DNA of 64,000 bases from NCBI RefSeq assembly GCF_007859675.1, contig NZ_CP042305.1, positions 930,001-994,000 of the forward strand. The letters are read 5' to 3'. Position numbers and translations under genes: made by a program. Below, in pieces: positions 28,501 through 36,230 of the stretch. Position 1 is the first letter of the stretch. Each line of letters opens with the position of its first letter. The notes below the pieces were generated by a model. That model was not told the DNA's origin. It saw nothing but the letters and a program-made list of their open reading frames with translations, and ran no database searches. Source of the DNA: Humibacter ginsenosidimutans. Lineage in GTDB: Bacteria > Actinomycetota > Actinomycetes > Actinomycetales > Microbacteriaceae.

Positions 28501-28971
28501 CGGCGGCGCTGGGGCCGCCTGCCGGAGACGCCCGAGAGCGTCGAGCCGTGGGCGGCGTCGGTGGCGCAGCACGAGGCCGACCGCGATCCGCGCGCGGCCG
28601 AGACACGGGAGCGCGCCGACAACGCCCGGCAGGAGCAGCAGCGCCTCGCCGCACGCCAGGCGCAGGAGCGCACGAGCCTCCGCCGGCGGCTGCTCGGCGA
28701 CCGCGTACCGAGCCGGCCCGGAGCCGAGGCCGCCCGGTGGCGGGCGCGCGCAGAGGCCGCCCGAGGCGACCTGACCGCGATCGAGGCCCTGCCGCCCGTC
28801 GAGGCGGCCGCCCTGATCCGGGCCCGCGCCGAGCGGGAGCAGGCCCAGCGTGAGGCCGCCGAGCGCGCCCTGGCCGCACGCGAGGCCCGCGCCACCCAGC
28901 TCCACGACTTCACCCGCGACCGCCACCGGCACAGCCCGGCCAGCGGACCCGACTTCGGGCCGAGCCTGTAG
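25534..28971 (+). CDS. MobF-family relaxase with helicase domain (TrwC/TraI-like)
   Basis: A 1,145-residue conjugative relaxase-helicase. Candidate catalytic tyrosines are at residues 18 and 29-30, close to the TrwC arrangement. The metal-binding histidine motif is GDPHRHIHF (169-173). The second half is a RecD-like helicase with Walker A EGAAGAGKTTM near residue 465, VVDEAGMLD, GDRAQLPAVG and YVSTAYGVQGMT. The C-terminal ~270 residues are Arg/Glu/Ala-rich and likely coiled coil. It should nick one strand at oriT and unwind it. AAGGAGG lies 6 nt before the ATG. No coupling protein or type IV channel is encoded on the island. Confidence 0.92.
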   Translation: MKGGVIPFRGSGSDALRYLESDRARADEYYLEAGTALAEFTAVDAEGRVVGELGLTAEEYRQWVDWINPLTGESMGRPRLRGEGGRGSPRFMEMVVNVPKSLSVAAALHPEVSEALDAAQRDAVVEIRSWLGQHSVTRVGPRGKQEVVPIEQLETVAVSHKTSRAGDPHRHIHFQIGTRVWAAGAWRGLYTGALFRQQGAIRALGTAVIAAHPQLAAVLEAHGLTLDPVTGEVAELEPWNALMSKRGAQVARNLAKFEAEWEAAHPGQEPGPVVRARLHAKAWDHERPSKKPSQLGSEAGWLRELQEAGYTPGLPRATVQPAHTLDELAVQQVASRALDRCAAAASAWTVHDVQEQVARIVTEAGVRATPEELREFITITTRLAADDCLSILPPDAPPLEHVAHLTTLHVVAVETELRDRLAARATRPAHGATPRVQEPGLDADQARAAAAGASTRPLVVVEGAAGAGKTTMLGAAIRAAAQEGRAVRVVTPTKKAADVAAVELGVPTDSVAALVYDHGFRWNADGVWTRLAVGDTDPVTGATYRGPATKNRLVAGERVVVDEAGMLDQDTALALLTVTDEAGATLALVGDRAQLPAVGRGGVLDIAAALVPRVYSLTSLHRFADPDYARLTLDLRDGRDPAGLFDRLHGLGLVQLHEDAEALRAAVAAERIDGAAITAATNDEARELNALIREDRVRAGLVDDARTIDGADGMSIGAGDLIQTRRNDSEVGVANRQTWIVQHVSGDGSLWVRDAASQRKQQCTVHLPAKYVAEHAHLAYVSTAYGVQGMTAPASHTVLSDALDAAGVYVGLTRGQEENRLHIVAANLGDAREQFVAALERDRADRGLREATERAQLAVAGIVADGPVRAVNAERARLTERIEHAEREAAKWERAGAALDRQRAEHRAESDEQRELVAAADARAADVRAEVAVPLIEQATADGTAYLDARARMRDTAAAHRAARGLRKRGAGRALTTASDEYRGIETGARRRWGRLPETPESVEPWAASVAQHEADRDPRAAETRERADNARQEQQRLAARQAQERTSLRRRLLGDRVPSRPGAEAARWRARAEAARGDLTAIEALPPVEAAALIRARAEREQAQREAAERALAAREARATQLHDFTRDRHRHSPASGPDFGPSL

Positions 28972-29013
28972 CGACGCGCTCAGGGGCGAGGTGCCGCGCC
29001 ACTCCCCCGACGA

Positions 29014-29715
29014 CTACCCACGGCGACCGGGCGGGAGCAGTCCGCGGGAGCGGGTGCGGACGAGCCAGCCCTGCGCGGTGGCATGGGCGACGCCGTTGAT
29101 CTTCGCCATCGTGACCGCCGGCGCCGGGTCGCCCTGCGCGGAGAGCTTGCCGTACTGGAGGGCGACGAGTTCGTAGAAGTCGGGGGTGCGCTTCGGGTTC
29201 CCGAGCGGCTTGAGCAGATCGCGCTCGCTGATCTTCCGGCCGGAGGGCAGCACGATCTTGCCGCCGGTGATGGTCACCGTGCGCTTCATGGCGAACAGGC
29301 GCTCGTTGATCGCCGCCTCGATGCGCGCGGTCGGCAGGGCGCGGAGGTCTTGGCTGGAGACGGGATCGCCCGGCCGCCACGGGAGGTAGACGACCCCGGT
29401 GATGCGCACCTCCTCGGGCACGGCGAACTGCTGGCGCTGGAGACGGATGAACACGCGGGTCGCGGTGGCCGTGTGCTCGATGTAGCGCCAGCGCCCGTCG
29501 ATCGTCTCGTTCTGCTCCGAGTCGAGCTGCGCCTGCCGGTCGGTCTCGGTCGTCACCTGGTCGTTGTAGCCCAGGAGCGCGTCGATCTGCGCGCTGGCGT
29601 CGTCGTCCCGCTCGCCGGGGAACCGGGTCGGCAAATGCCAGCCGTCCGGCAGATCGGCCGAGACGATGAGCCCGTCATAGGACTGATCGCCGGGGCGTCG
29701 CGGGGCTGCGGTCAC
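29014..29715 (-). CDS. Island protein with C-terminal HTH-like end, function unknown
   Basis: A 233-residue soluble protein. The central part is beta-rich (TRVFIRLQRQQF, EVRITGVVYLPWRPGDP). The C-terminal ~40 residues (VTMAKINGVAHATAQGWLVR then SRGLLPPG) resemble a helix-turn-helix of the type that ends many actinobacterial element proteins. It is convergent with the relaxase and divergent from the excisionase, so a regulator of excision or transfer is plausible but unproven. Confidence 0.65.
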   Translation of the reverse strand: MTAAPRRPGDQSYDGLIVSADLPDGWHLPTRFPGERDDDASAQIDALLGYNDQVTTETDRQAQLDSEQNETIDGRWRYIEHTATATRVFIRLQRQQFAVPEEVRITGVVYLPWRPGDPVSSQDLRALPTARIEAAINERLFAMKRTVTITGGKIVLPSGRKISERDLLKPLGNPKRTPDFYELVALQYGKLSAQGDPAPAVTMAKINGVAHATAQGWLVRTRSRGLLPPGRRG

Positions 29716-29753
29716 ATCCCGAGTGTACCGAGCGACACGAACAACTAAAACTC

Positions 29754-29782
29754 TTGCTGTGATTGGCGTGTTGGTCTAATCT
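29754..29782 (+). promoter_or_regulatory. Putative promoter of the excisionase-integrase pair
   Basis: TTGCTG (29754-29759) and TAATCT (29777-29782) are 17 bp apart, about 50 nt upstream of the excisionase start. Moderate match to consensus. Confidence 0.5.
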
Positions 29783-29785
29783 AAG

Positions 29786-29811
29786 ATGACAGCAACGATT
29801 GCGGCTGTCAT
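29786..29811. promoter_or_regulatory. Inverted repeat ATGACAGC / GCTGTCAT before the excisionase gene
   Basis: Perfect 8-bp arms at 29786-29793 and 29804-29811 with a 10-nt spacer, immediately downstream of the predicted -10. The GCTGTCAT half also occurs at 25507-25514 just before the relaxase start, suggesting a shared island regulator. Confidence 0.6.
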
Positions 29812-29833
29812 TGTAGATGCGAAGGAGGCCGTG

Positions 29834-30046
29834 ATGGGTCAGAGCGCATCCCCCCTCGACGCTCGGGAGCCCGAGCGCCTGTTCTACTCCGAGGAGGAGA
29901 CGGCGGCGCTGCTCGGCATCCACCGCACGACGCTGCGCACCCTCGCCCTGGCGGGCCAGGCCCCGGTGGAGCCGATTCGGCTCACCCGGCACAAGCGCGT
30001 CTACCGCCGCATCGACGTGCAGCGCCTCGCGGGGCTGGAGCAGTAG
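29834..30046 (+). CDS. Excisionase / MerR-like HTH DNA-binding protein
   Basis: A 70-residue protein with YSEEETAALLGIHRTTLRTL followed by a wing (PIRLTRHKRVYRRIDVQRL), the standard small winged helix of Xis proteins. It ends 9 bp before the integrase. AAGGAGG at 29822-29828 selects ATG 29834; an in-frame start at 29786 lies within the inverted repeat and lacks an SD. Probably controls the direction of integrase recombination. Confidence 0.85.
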   Translation: MGQSASPLDAREPERLFYSEEETAALLGIHRTTLRTLALAGQAPVEPIRLTRHKRVYRRIDVQRLAGLEQ

Positions 30047-30055
30047 GCGGCCGGC

Positions 30056-31183
30056 ATGGGAAGCATCGAGGCATACGACACGTCCAAGGGCCGCCGCTAC
30101 CGCGCGCTCTACCGGCGCCCCGACAAGAAGCAGACGCAGAAGCGCGGCTTCACGACGAAGAAGGCGGCCGAGCTGTTCCTGGCGACCACGGAGGTCGACA
30201 TCGCCCAGGGCCGCTACCTCGACCCCTCGCGGGCACGGGTGACCGTGGCCGAATGGCTCACCACCTGGCTCGCCGCCCGCGGCGACCTCCGGGCGACGAC
30301 CCGCAGCCGGGTCGAGAACATCATCGACAAGCACATCGTCCCCGAGCTGGGGAAGATCCCGATCGGTGACCTCACGCGACTGCGCGTGCAGGAATGGGCC
30401 TCGGCGCTCCCCGGCGCCCCCGCCACGGTGCGGAAGATCGTCAACGTCCTCTCCGGCTCCCTCCGGTTCGCGGTCGAGGACGAGCGCCTGCCGTCCAACC
30501 CCGCCCACCGGCTCAAGCTCCCGAAGCCGACCAAGACCCGCAAGCGGTACCTGTCCCACGATCAGGTCGCCGCGCTCGCCAAGGCCATTGACGAGACGAA
30601 GGACGGCCGCGACTACGGCTACGGCCTCGTCGTGCTGGTGCTCGCCTACTGCGGTCTGCGCTGGGGCGAGCTGTCCGGGCTCCGCATCCGTGACCTCGAC
30701 CTGGACGCGAAGCACCCGCGGCTCACCGTCGAGCAAACCGTCGTGGCCGACAAGGGCTATCAGCGCATCGAGCCGCCGAAGGACTACGAGCACCGGAGCA
30801 TCCCGATCCCGGCGTTCCTCGTCGGGCTGCTGCGCGCGCAGATCGCCGGGCGTTCCGGCGACGCCCCGGTGTTCTACGGCATCCGTACCGGCACCTGGCT
30901 TCGCAACCACGTCTACCGGGTCGGCTGGTTCGATGACGCCGCAGCCGCCGTCGGGATCAAGGGCCTCACCCCGCACGAGATGCGGCACACCGCCGCCTCC
31001 CTCGCGGTCAGCGCCGGCGCGAACGTCAAGGCCGTCCAGAGGATGCTCGGGCACGCCTCCGCCGCCGTCACGCTCGACGTGTACGCCGACCTGTTCGATG
31101 ACGACCTCGACGGTGTTGCCACGGCGCTCAATCTCGCGGCGATGCAATCAGATGTTGCCAATCTGTTGCCAAAAGCCGCATAG
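30056..31183 (+). CDS. Tyrosine recombinase (phage-type integrase)
   Basis: A 375-residue integrase. The N-terminal AP2-like arm-binding region (IEAYDTSKGRRYRALYRRPD) and the SAM-like core (TVAEWLTTWLAARGDL) precede the catalytic domain. Catalytic residues are seen in order: Arg in CGLRWGELSGL (~200), His-x-x-Arg in TPHEMRHTAAS (~307), His in MLGHASAAVT, and Tyr in LDVYADLF (~342). It ends 62 bp from the tRNA-Glu 3' end, the usual place for the enzyme that targeted that site. Confidence 0.95.
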   Translation: MGSIEAYDTSKGRRYRALYRRPDKKQTQKRGFTTKKAAELFLATTEVDIAQGRYLDPSRARVTVAEWLTTWLAARGDLRATTRSRVENIIDKHIVPELGKIPIGDLTRLRVQEWASALPGAPATVRKIVNVLSGSLRFAVEDERLPSNPAHRLKLPKPTKTRKRYLSHDQVAALAKAIDETKDGRDYGYGLVVLVLAYCGLRWGELSGLRIRDLDLDAKHPRLTVEQTVVADKGYQRIEPPKDYEHRSIPIPAFLVGLLRAQIAGRSGDAPVFYGIRTGTWLRNHVYRVGWFDDAAAAVGIKGLTPHEMRHTAASLAVSAGANVKAVQRMLGHASAAVTLDVYADLFDDDLDGVATALNLAAMQSDVANLLPKAA

Positions 31184-31214
31184 AGCCCTTCCACCGCCCG
31201 TCAGCAGAAACGCG

Positions 31215-31240
31215 AAAACCCCCGGATGACCGGGGGTTTT
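31215..31240. terminator. Bidirectional Rho-independent terminator
   Basis: Perfect 11-bp stem AAAACCCCCGG / CCGGGGGTTTT with an ATGA loop. Serves the integrase on the plus strand and tRNA-Glu on the minus strand. Confidence 0.9.
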
Positions 31241-31245
31241 CCTGT

Positions 31246-31321
31246 TGGTGACCCCAGCGGGATTCGAACCCGCGTTACCGCCGTGAGAGGGCGACGTCCT
31301 AGGCCGCTAAACGATGGGGCC
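31246..31321 (-). tRNA. tRNA-Glu (anticodon CTC)
   Basis: The minus strand from 31321 begins GGCCCCATCGTTTAGCGGCC. The anticodon loop CTCTCAC sits on a CGCC/GGCG stem, giving anticodon CTC. The T-loop is TTCGAAT and the acceptor 3' strand is TGGGGTC, with discriminator A and an encoded CCA (31246-31248). It is the intact copy created by integration of the island; the 3' part overlaps attR. Confidence 0.96.
31248..31291 (-). repeat. attR: tRNA-Glu 3' end, right boundary of the island
   Basis: Direct repeat of 12701-12744 (43 of 44 identical). Forms the 3' half of the intact tRNA-Glu. Confidence 0.92.
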
Positions 31322-31456
31322 GAATTCGTTGCCGTAACAGGCAACTCATCGAGTATGCCATACGGGTGAGCACCCCTTCAAATCGAGGGCGCTGTGCGCG
31401 CGGCGGGATGCTCTCCGTCGCGCCGAGGCGCCAGCGGGACCGCACCGCAGACAGTC

Positions 31457-32395
31457 TCAGGCCAGCACCGACAGTGCCGCGGGCACCACGGAGACCTCGA
31501 CGGGAAGCGGCCCGACGCGCTCGCCGTCCGCGTAAGCCACGATGGCGTCGGCGGTGACGGACACGTGGTGCACCCTGCTGATGCGCACCTCGGGCAGATC
31601 GGTGTGCTCGCCGCGGAAGACCTTCGGAAAGACGCGAAGCAGCCGCAGCTTCGACATGCGCTCGACCACGAACAGGTCGAGCTGCCCGTCGTCGAGCTCG
31701 GCATCGGGCGTGATGCGCATTCCGCCACCGATCGAGCGTCCGTTGGCCACGGAGACGAGCATGGCCTGCGTGTCTTCTGCGATGCCGTCGACCTCGAGCC
31801 GGTAGTGCACGGGCTTGAACGACAGCAGCTCGCGCACCATCGCCACCGTGTAGCGCTGTGCGCCGCGCGGCCAGGTCATGCCGTTGGCGCGCTCGTTGAC
31901 GCGTGCATCGAAGCCTGCGGAGACGACGCCGCCGAACCACGTGGTCAGCCCACCGTGGCGCACGCGACCGAGGTCGATGCGGCGAGCGCCTCGATGCAGT
32001 GCGGCGCGCAGGGCGGCGATCGACGCATCCGCATCACCGATCGGCAGGCCGAGCGTGCGGGCCATGTCGTTGCCGGTGCCGCTGGCCACGATGCCCAGCG
32101 CGAGCTCGGTCTGCGCCAACAGGTTGATGCCGAGACTGACCATGCCATCGCCGCCGACGACGACGAGCGCGTCGAGATCGCCCACGTCGACGACCTTGGC
32201 GGTCTCCCGGCGCAGCAGTTCGAAGTTGGGCTGCACGAGCTCGACGACGTCGTGGCCCCATGTGCGCAGCGCATGCACGACGGCGGGTCCGACGGTGCTG
32301 CGACGCCCGAAGGAGGCCTGCGGGTTGATGGCGACGGCGATGCGGCGAATCCGATCGGCCCCTCCGGGGGCGTCGGCGGCCCGTGCGTCGGTCAT
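31457..32395 (-). CDS. Diacylglycerol/lipid kinase family protein
   Basis: A 312-residue soluble protein. It has VAINPQASFGRR at the N-terminus, the nucleotide-binding VVVGGDGMVSLGIN near residue 80 and IVASGTGNDMARTLGLP near residue 103. These are the signatures of the DAGK/YegS/sphingosine-kinase catalytic domain. The C-terminal lobe carries GRSIGGGMRITPDAELDDGQ. It phosphorylates a lipid alcohol, probably diacylglycerol, for phospholipid recycling. It is the first chromosomal gene outside the island and is not linked to it. Confidence 0.92.
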   Translation of the reverse strand: MTDARAADAPGGADRIRRIAVAINPQASFGRRSTVGPAVVHALRTWGHDVVELVQPNFELLRRETAKVVDVGDLDALVVVGGDGMVSLGINLLAQTELALGIVASGTGNDMARTLGLPIGDADASIAALRAALHRGARRIDLGRVRHGGLTTWFGGVVSAGFDARVNERANGMTWPRGAQRYTVAMVRELLSFKPVHYRLEVDGIAEDTQAMLVSVANGRSIGGGMRITPDAELDDGQLDLFVVERMSKLRLLRVFPKVFRGEHTDLPEVRISRVHHVSVTADAIVAYADGERVGPLPVEVSVVPAALSVLA

Positions 32396-32426
32396 AGCGA
32401 TGATTATGGCCGACGCACGGAGGCCG

Positions 32427-34553
32427 TCAACGCAGCCGCGCCCTCCTCAGCAGCTGGGCGTTGATCGCCACGACGATGGTCGACAGGCTCATCAGCACCG
32501 CACCCACCGCCGGGGAGACCACGATGCCGAACGGCTCGAGCACTCCTGCCGCGAGCGGGATGGCCACGATGTTGTAGCCCGCAGCCCACCACAGGTTCTG
32601 CGTCATCTTGCGATACGTGTGCGCAGACAGCGCAACGGTCATCGGCACGCCGCGCGGGTCGCTGGAGGCGAGCACGATGCCGGCGGACTCGATCGCCACG
32701 TCGGTGCCCGCGCCGATCGCGACGCCCACGTCGGCCTGCGCAAGCGCGGGAGCATCGTTCACGCCGTCACCGACCATCATCACGCGCGAGCCGTCTCTCT
32801 GCAGAGCTGAGACGGCGCTCGCCTTCTGCTCTGGCAGCACTTCGGCGATGACCTCGTCGATGCCGAGCTGTGCGGCGACGGCGTCGGCCACGGGCTTCGC
32901 GTCACCGGTGAGCATGGCCACCCGCACGCCGCGACGGCGAAGCGCCGCGATGGCATCCTTCGACTCCGCACGAATGACATCGGCCACCGCGATCATGCCG
33001 ATCACCCGCTCCGCGCTCTTCTCCCCCGTGATCACGAAGACCACGGTGTTGCCCGCGGACTGTGCGTTCTCGGCGGCGGCGGCCATGGCATCCGGTGCCC
33101 GCAGCCCTCGTTCCGCGATCACCCGCGGTGAGCCGACCACGACGTGCTCGCCGCCGACGACACCGCTGACACCACGGCCGCGCTGGGTCTCGAAGCCCTC
33201 CGCGCTCTCCACGTCGAGGCCTCGTTCGCGCGCCGAGGTCACGATCGCCGCTGCGATCGGATGCTCGGCGTCCGCCTCGACGGCAGCCGCCAGTCGCAGC
33301 ACACGCGTCTCCGACACGTCGTCTGCCGCGGCCACCTCGACGACCCCCTGCCGCCCTTCGGTGAGCGTTCCGGTCTTGTCGAAGAGCACGACATCGGTCA
33401 GCCGAGCCTCTTCGAGAGCGGCGCGGCTGCGCACCAGCACGCCGTTCTTCGCGCCCAGCGACGTCGCGATCTGCGCGACCAGCGGAATCGCGAGCCCCAG
33501 CGCGTGCGGGCAGGCGATGATCAGCACCGTGACCACGCGCTCCAGCACGAATCCTGGCTCGCCCGGCCGCAGGAACGCCCAGGCGATCAGGGTCAGCGCT
33601 GCGGAGGCGATGGCGGCGTAGAAGAGCCACCCGGCGGCGCGATCCGCGAGCAGCTGCGCCCCGGATTTGCTCGCCTGGGCGTCGGCGACGAGACGCATGA
33701 TGCCGGCCAGCGCCGAGGCATCCTGCGCCTTCGTCATCTGCACGGTCAGCGATCCCGTTCCGTTGACGCTGCCGGCGACGACGGATGCCCCCTGATCCTT
33801 CACGACGGCCGCCGACTCCCCCGTCAGCAGCGATTCGTCCACGGTGGATCGCCCGGCGACGACGACGCCGTCCACCGGGATGCCCGCACCCGGCCGTACC
33901 AGCACGCGGTCGCCGACGTGCAGCTCGGTGGTCGGCACGGTGCGGGTGCCCGCCGCGCCGCGGACCACGTCGCCGGCCAGCAACTCGGCCGTGTCGGGCA
34001 GCAGACTCGCCAGCTCGCCGAGGGCGTTCTGCGCCCCCATCACGGCCGACATCTCGATCCAGTGCCCGAGCAGCATGATGGTGACCAGGGTCGCCAGCTC
34101 CCACCAGAAGTCCATGCCGGGCAGGCCAAGGGTGACCGCGAGGCTGTAGCCGAACGCGACGACGATGGCGAGCGAGATCAGCGTCATCATCCCGGGTTGC
34201 CGCGAGCGCAGCTCGGCGACGGCGCCCTTCAGAAAGACGAGGCCGCCGTACAGGAACACGGCGATGCCGAACACCGCAGGGATGAACTGGCTGCCCGGAA
34301 AACGCGGTCCGCCGAGCCCGAGGATGTCCTGCAGCCCGGTCGAGAACACCATGGTCGGCACGGTGAGCGCCAGGCTCCACCAGAACTTGCGGCGGAACTG
34401 TGCGGGATCGTGTGCCGAGTGGTCGTGCCCGGCATGGTCATGCTCGCCGTGAACGTGACCGTGCTCGAGGTGGTCTTGGGCATGCTCGTGCGTCGGATGC
34501 TCGTGTGAGCTCCGCTGCGTCTCGGATGGGACGTGCGTTCCCTCGTGCATCAT
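32427..34553 (-). CDS. CopB-type (CPH) copper-translocating P-type ATPase
   Basis: About 708 residues. The N-terminus is histidine-rich ([20 protein letters not shown]) instead of an HMA domain. The membrane motif is [17 protein letters not shown] as in CopB-type exporters of Cu or Ag, with [26 protein letters not shown] and [15 protein letters not shown]. Exports copper from the cytoplasm. Start: the frame is open from 34580, but GAGGAG at 34560-34565 sits 6 nt before ATG 34553, and 34580 is only 3 nt from the operator. A leaderless start at 34580 remains possible. A CsoR-like palindrome lies directly upstream. Confidence 0.9.
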   Translation of the reverse strand: MMHEGTHVPSETQRSSHEHPTHEHAQDHLEHGHVHGEHDHAGHDHSAHDPAQFRRKFWWSLALTVPTMVFSTGLQDILGLGGPRFPGSQFIPAVFGIAVFLYGGLVFLKGAVAELRSRQPGMMTLISLAIVVAFGYSLAVTLGLPGMDFWWELATLVTIMLLGHWIEMSAVMGAQNALGELASLLPDTAELLAGDVVRGAAGTRTVPTTELHVGDRVLVRPGAGIPVDGVVVAGRSTVDESLLTGESAAVVKDQGASVVAGSVNGTGSLTVQMTKAQDASALAGIMRLVADAQASKSGAQLLADRAAGWLFYAAIASAALTLIAWAFLRPGEPGFVLERVVTVLIIACPHALGLAIPLVAQIATSLGAKNGVLVRSRAALEEARLTDVVLFDKTGTLTEGRQGVVEVAAADDVSETRVLRLAAAVEADAEHPIAAAIVTSARERGLDVESAEGFETQRGRGVSGVVGGEHVVVGSPRVIAERGLRAPDAMAAAAENAQSAGNTVVFVITGEKSAERVIGMIAVADVIRAESKDAIAALRRRGVRVAMLTGDAKPVADAVAAQLGIDEVIAEVLPEQKASAVSALQRDGSRVMMVGDGVNDAPALAQADVGVAIGAGTDVAIESAGIVLASSDPRGVPMTVALSAHTYRKMTQNLWWAAGYNIVAIPLAAGVLEPFGIVVSPAVGAVLMSLSTIVVAINAQLLRRARLR

Positions 34554-34583
34554 CTCGGTCTCCTCGTCCGTCTTCATCATGAC

Positions 34584-34602
34584 AATACCCCCCTGGGGTA
34601 TT
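34584..34602. promoter_or_regulatory. CsoR-type copper operator
   Basis: AATACCCC-CCT-GGGGTATT: perfect 8-bp arms around a 3-bp centre. TACCCC/GGGGTA palindromes are the known binding sites of the copper sensor CsoR. It lies between the copper ATPase (minus) and the MBL-fold gene (plus). No csoR gene is present in the window. Confidence 0.85.
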
Positions 34603-34648
34603 AACGATCGAGGAGCGCAACTATTCCGGCGGGGCCAGAATGGATGTC

Positions 34649-35287
34649 ATGAAACTCACCAAGCTCGAGCACGCGGCCCTGATCCTCGAAGAAGACGGCA
34701 GCAAGCTCTTCGTCGATCCGGGCTCGTTCACCACCCCGATCACCGACGCGTCCGACACCGTCGCCGTGGTCATCACGCACGAGCACGCCGATCACTGGAC
34801 CCCCGAGCAGCTGAACCGCATTCTCGAGCAGAGCCCGGATGCCGTCATCCTCGGCCCCGAGGGCGTCGCGCTCGCCGCCACCGATTTCGCCGTGCGCGCC
34901 GTGAAGCCCGACGAGACGGTCGAGATCGGACCGTTCACACTGCGGTTCTTCGGTGGCAAGCACGCCCAGATCCACTCGTCCATCCCCATCGTCGACAACG
35001 TGGGCGTGGTCGTGAACGACGCGCTCGTGTACCCGGGCGACTCTTTCGCGGCCCCCGGGCTCTCCGAGATCGACGTGCTCGCCGTGCCGTCGTCCGCACC
35101 GTGGCTGAAGGCATCCGAGTTCATCGACTACGTGCTCGGCCTCAAGCCCAAGCACGCGTTCGCGACCCACGAGATGGTCAGCTCTGTCATCGGCAAGCAG
35201 ATGGCCAACGCCCGCATCCAGTGGGCCGTCGAGCAAGGCGGCGGTCGCTTCCTCGACCTGCAGCCCGGCGACAGCTACGACATCTAG
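34649..35287 (+). CDS. MBL-fold (metallo-beta-lactamase superfamily) hydrolase
   Basis: About 212 residues. MKLTKLEHAALILEEDGSKL is followed by VVITHEHADHWTPEQL, the HxHxDH zinc motif, and later GGKHAQIHS, YPGDSFAAPG (Asp ligand) and FATHEMV (final His). This is the YtnP/UlaG-like cytosolic type; substrate unknown. An in-frame ATG at 34640 adds three residues; 34649 matches the usual family start. Its promoter region is shared with the copper ATPase, so copper control is possible. Confidence 0.85.
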   Translation: MKLTKLEHAALILEEDGSKLFVDPGSFTTPITDASDTVAVVITHEHADHWTPEQLNRILEQSPDAVILGPEGVALAATDFAVRAVKPDETVEIGPFTLRFFGGKHAQIHSSIPIVDNVGVVVNDALVYPGDSFAAPGLSEIDVLAVPSSAPWLKASEFIDYVLGLKPKHAFATHEMVSSVIGKQMANARIQWAVEQGGGRFLDLQPGDSYDI

Positions 35288-35314
35288 GCCGACAGCGGCA
35301 CCTCTGCTCCGCGC

Positions 35315-35371
35315 TGCAGGATATGCGGGCACTCGCGTCGGGTATGTCGCCGAGCGCCCGCATATCCTGCA
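35315..35371. repeat. Long inverted repeat between convergent genes
   Basis: TGCAGGATATGCGGGC (35315-35330) and its exact complement GCCCGCATATCCTGCA (35356-35371). After one mismatch, CTCG/CGAG extends the stem to about 21 bp. It may end transcription from both sides, but it lacks a T-run and looks more like a dispersed palindromic element. Confidence 0.75.
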
Positions 35372-35382
35372 CGGCTGCGGCG

Positions 35383-36030
35383 TCAGCCGGCCGTGGTGAC
35401 CGAAGCAGGTTCCCGGTCGGCGACGATCGTCGTCGTGCTCATGCTCGCCCACGCGAGCCACACGAGCTGTGACAGCAGGAACAGTCGTTCGTCCAGCCCC
35501 GCACCGTGCAGCGCCGTCGCCGGACGCAGTCCGAGCAGGAACAGCGCGCCGAGGCCCGACACCACGAGCAGGCCTGTCGCGGCAACGCGCGGTGCCGCAG
35601 ACCGGCGTTGGATGCGCACCGACATCGCCACCGTGGCGATCGCGATCGCGATGAATCCCACTGTGGCGAGACCGGTGTGCACGGGCCCGCTCGGAATCCT
35701 CGGCCGACCGACGATGTTCGTCGGGAAGAACGCCAGCAGAGCGGATGTCACGGCCCAGATCCCGACCAGGATCCCGGTCCAAGGGCGCGCGATTCGCCGC
35801 CTGGCCAGAACGATCACGGCCGTGATCGACAACACACCCCTGATGACGAAGTCGATGTCCATCAGCCAGGAGAACCGGCCCCTGCCGTAGTCGCTCTCGA
35901 CGTCGCCGATCACGCTGTAGTCGGGGCGGAGAAGCGCGAGCACCACGTTGATCACGATGTAGACGGTCACCAGTACGACGGTCACGGCGACGAGCGGCCT
36001 GTCGGTTCTGCGCGAAACGTCATCGGGCAT
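35383..36030 (-). CDS. DUF998-like integral membrane protein
   Basis: A 215-residue protein with six hydrophobic segments (VAVTVVLVTVYIVINVVLAL, then further helices) and the pattern DIDFVIRGVLSI, LLAFFPTNI, VHTGLATVGF typical of DUF998. Start at ATG 36030 (MPDDVSRRTDRP); the open frame continues further up but without membrane-protein character. Function unknown. Confidence 0.75.
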   Translation of the reverse strand: MPDDVSRRTDRPLVAVTVVLVTVYIVINVVLALLRPDYSVIGDVESDYGRGRFSWLMDIDFVIRGVLSITAVIVLARRRIARPWTGILVGIWAVTSALLAFFPTNIVGRPRIPSGPVHTGLATVGFIAIAIATVAMSVRIQRRSAAPRVAATGLLVVSGLGALFLLGLRPATALHGAGLDERLFLLSQLVWLAWASMSTTTIVADREPASVTTAG

Positions 36031-36230
36031 GGCATCCGCCGGCTTTCCGGTCGTCGTCGACCACTCCCCAGTCTGCCCGCGTGGTCGGCGAGCAGAGCCT
36101 TCGAGCAGACTCAGCAACCCTTGTCCGCCGAGCGAGCGCAGCCCCCTGCCCGCTGCACTCGCTCAGGAAGCAGGGGTGTCGCGCTCGCTCAGGGAGCAGG
36201 AGGCGTGGCCCTTGCTCGCGAGCAGGACGC

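Larger units (their letters stand above)
12701..31291. mobile_element. Mobilizable genomic island (IME) in tRNA-Glu with arsenic, chromate and metal genes
   Basis: The element is bounded by 44-bp direct repeats of the tRNA-Glu 3' end. The right copy forms part of an intact tRNA. Next to it lie a tyrosine integrase and an excisionase, the standard arrangement for tRNA-directed integration. Cargo: a zeta-type toxin pair, an arsenic cluster, ChrA, a VIT protein, a metal ATPase, small regulators and a MobF relaxase. The relaxase implies transfer by mobilization. No TraB/FtsK or type IV secretion genes are seen, so helper functions would be needed. Size is about 18.5 kb. Confidence 0.9.
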
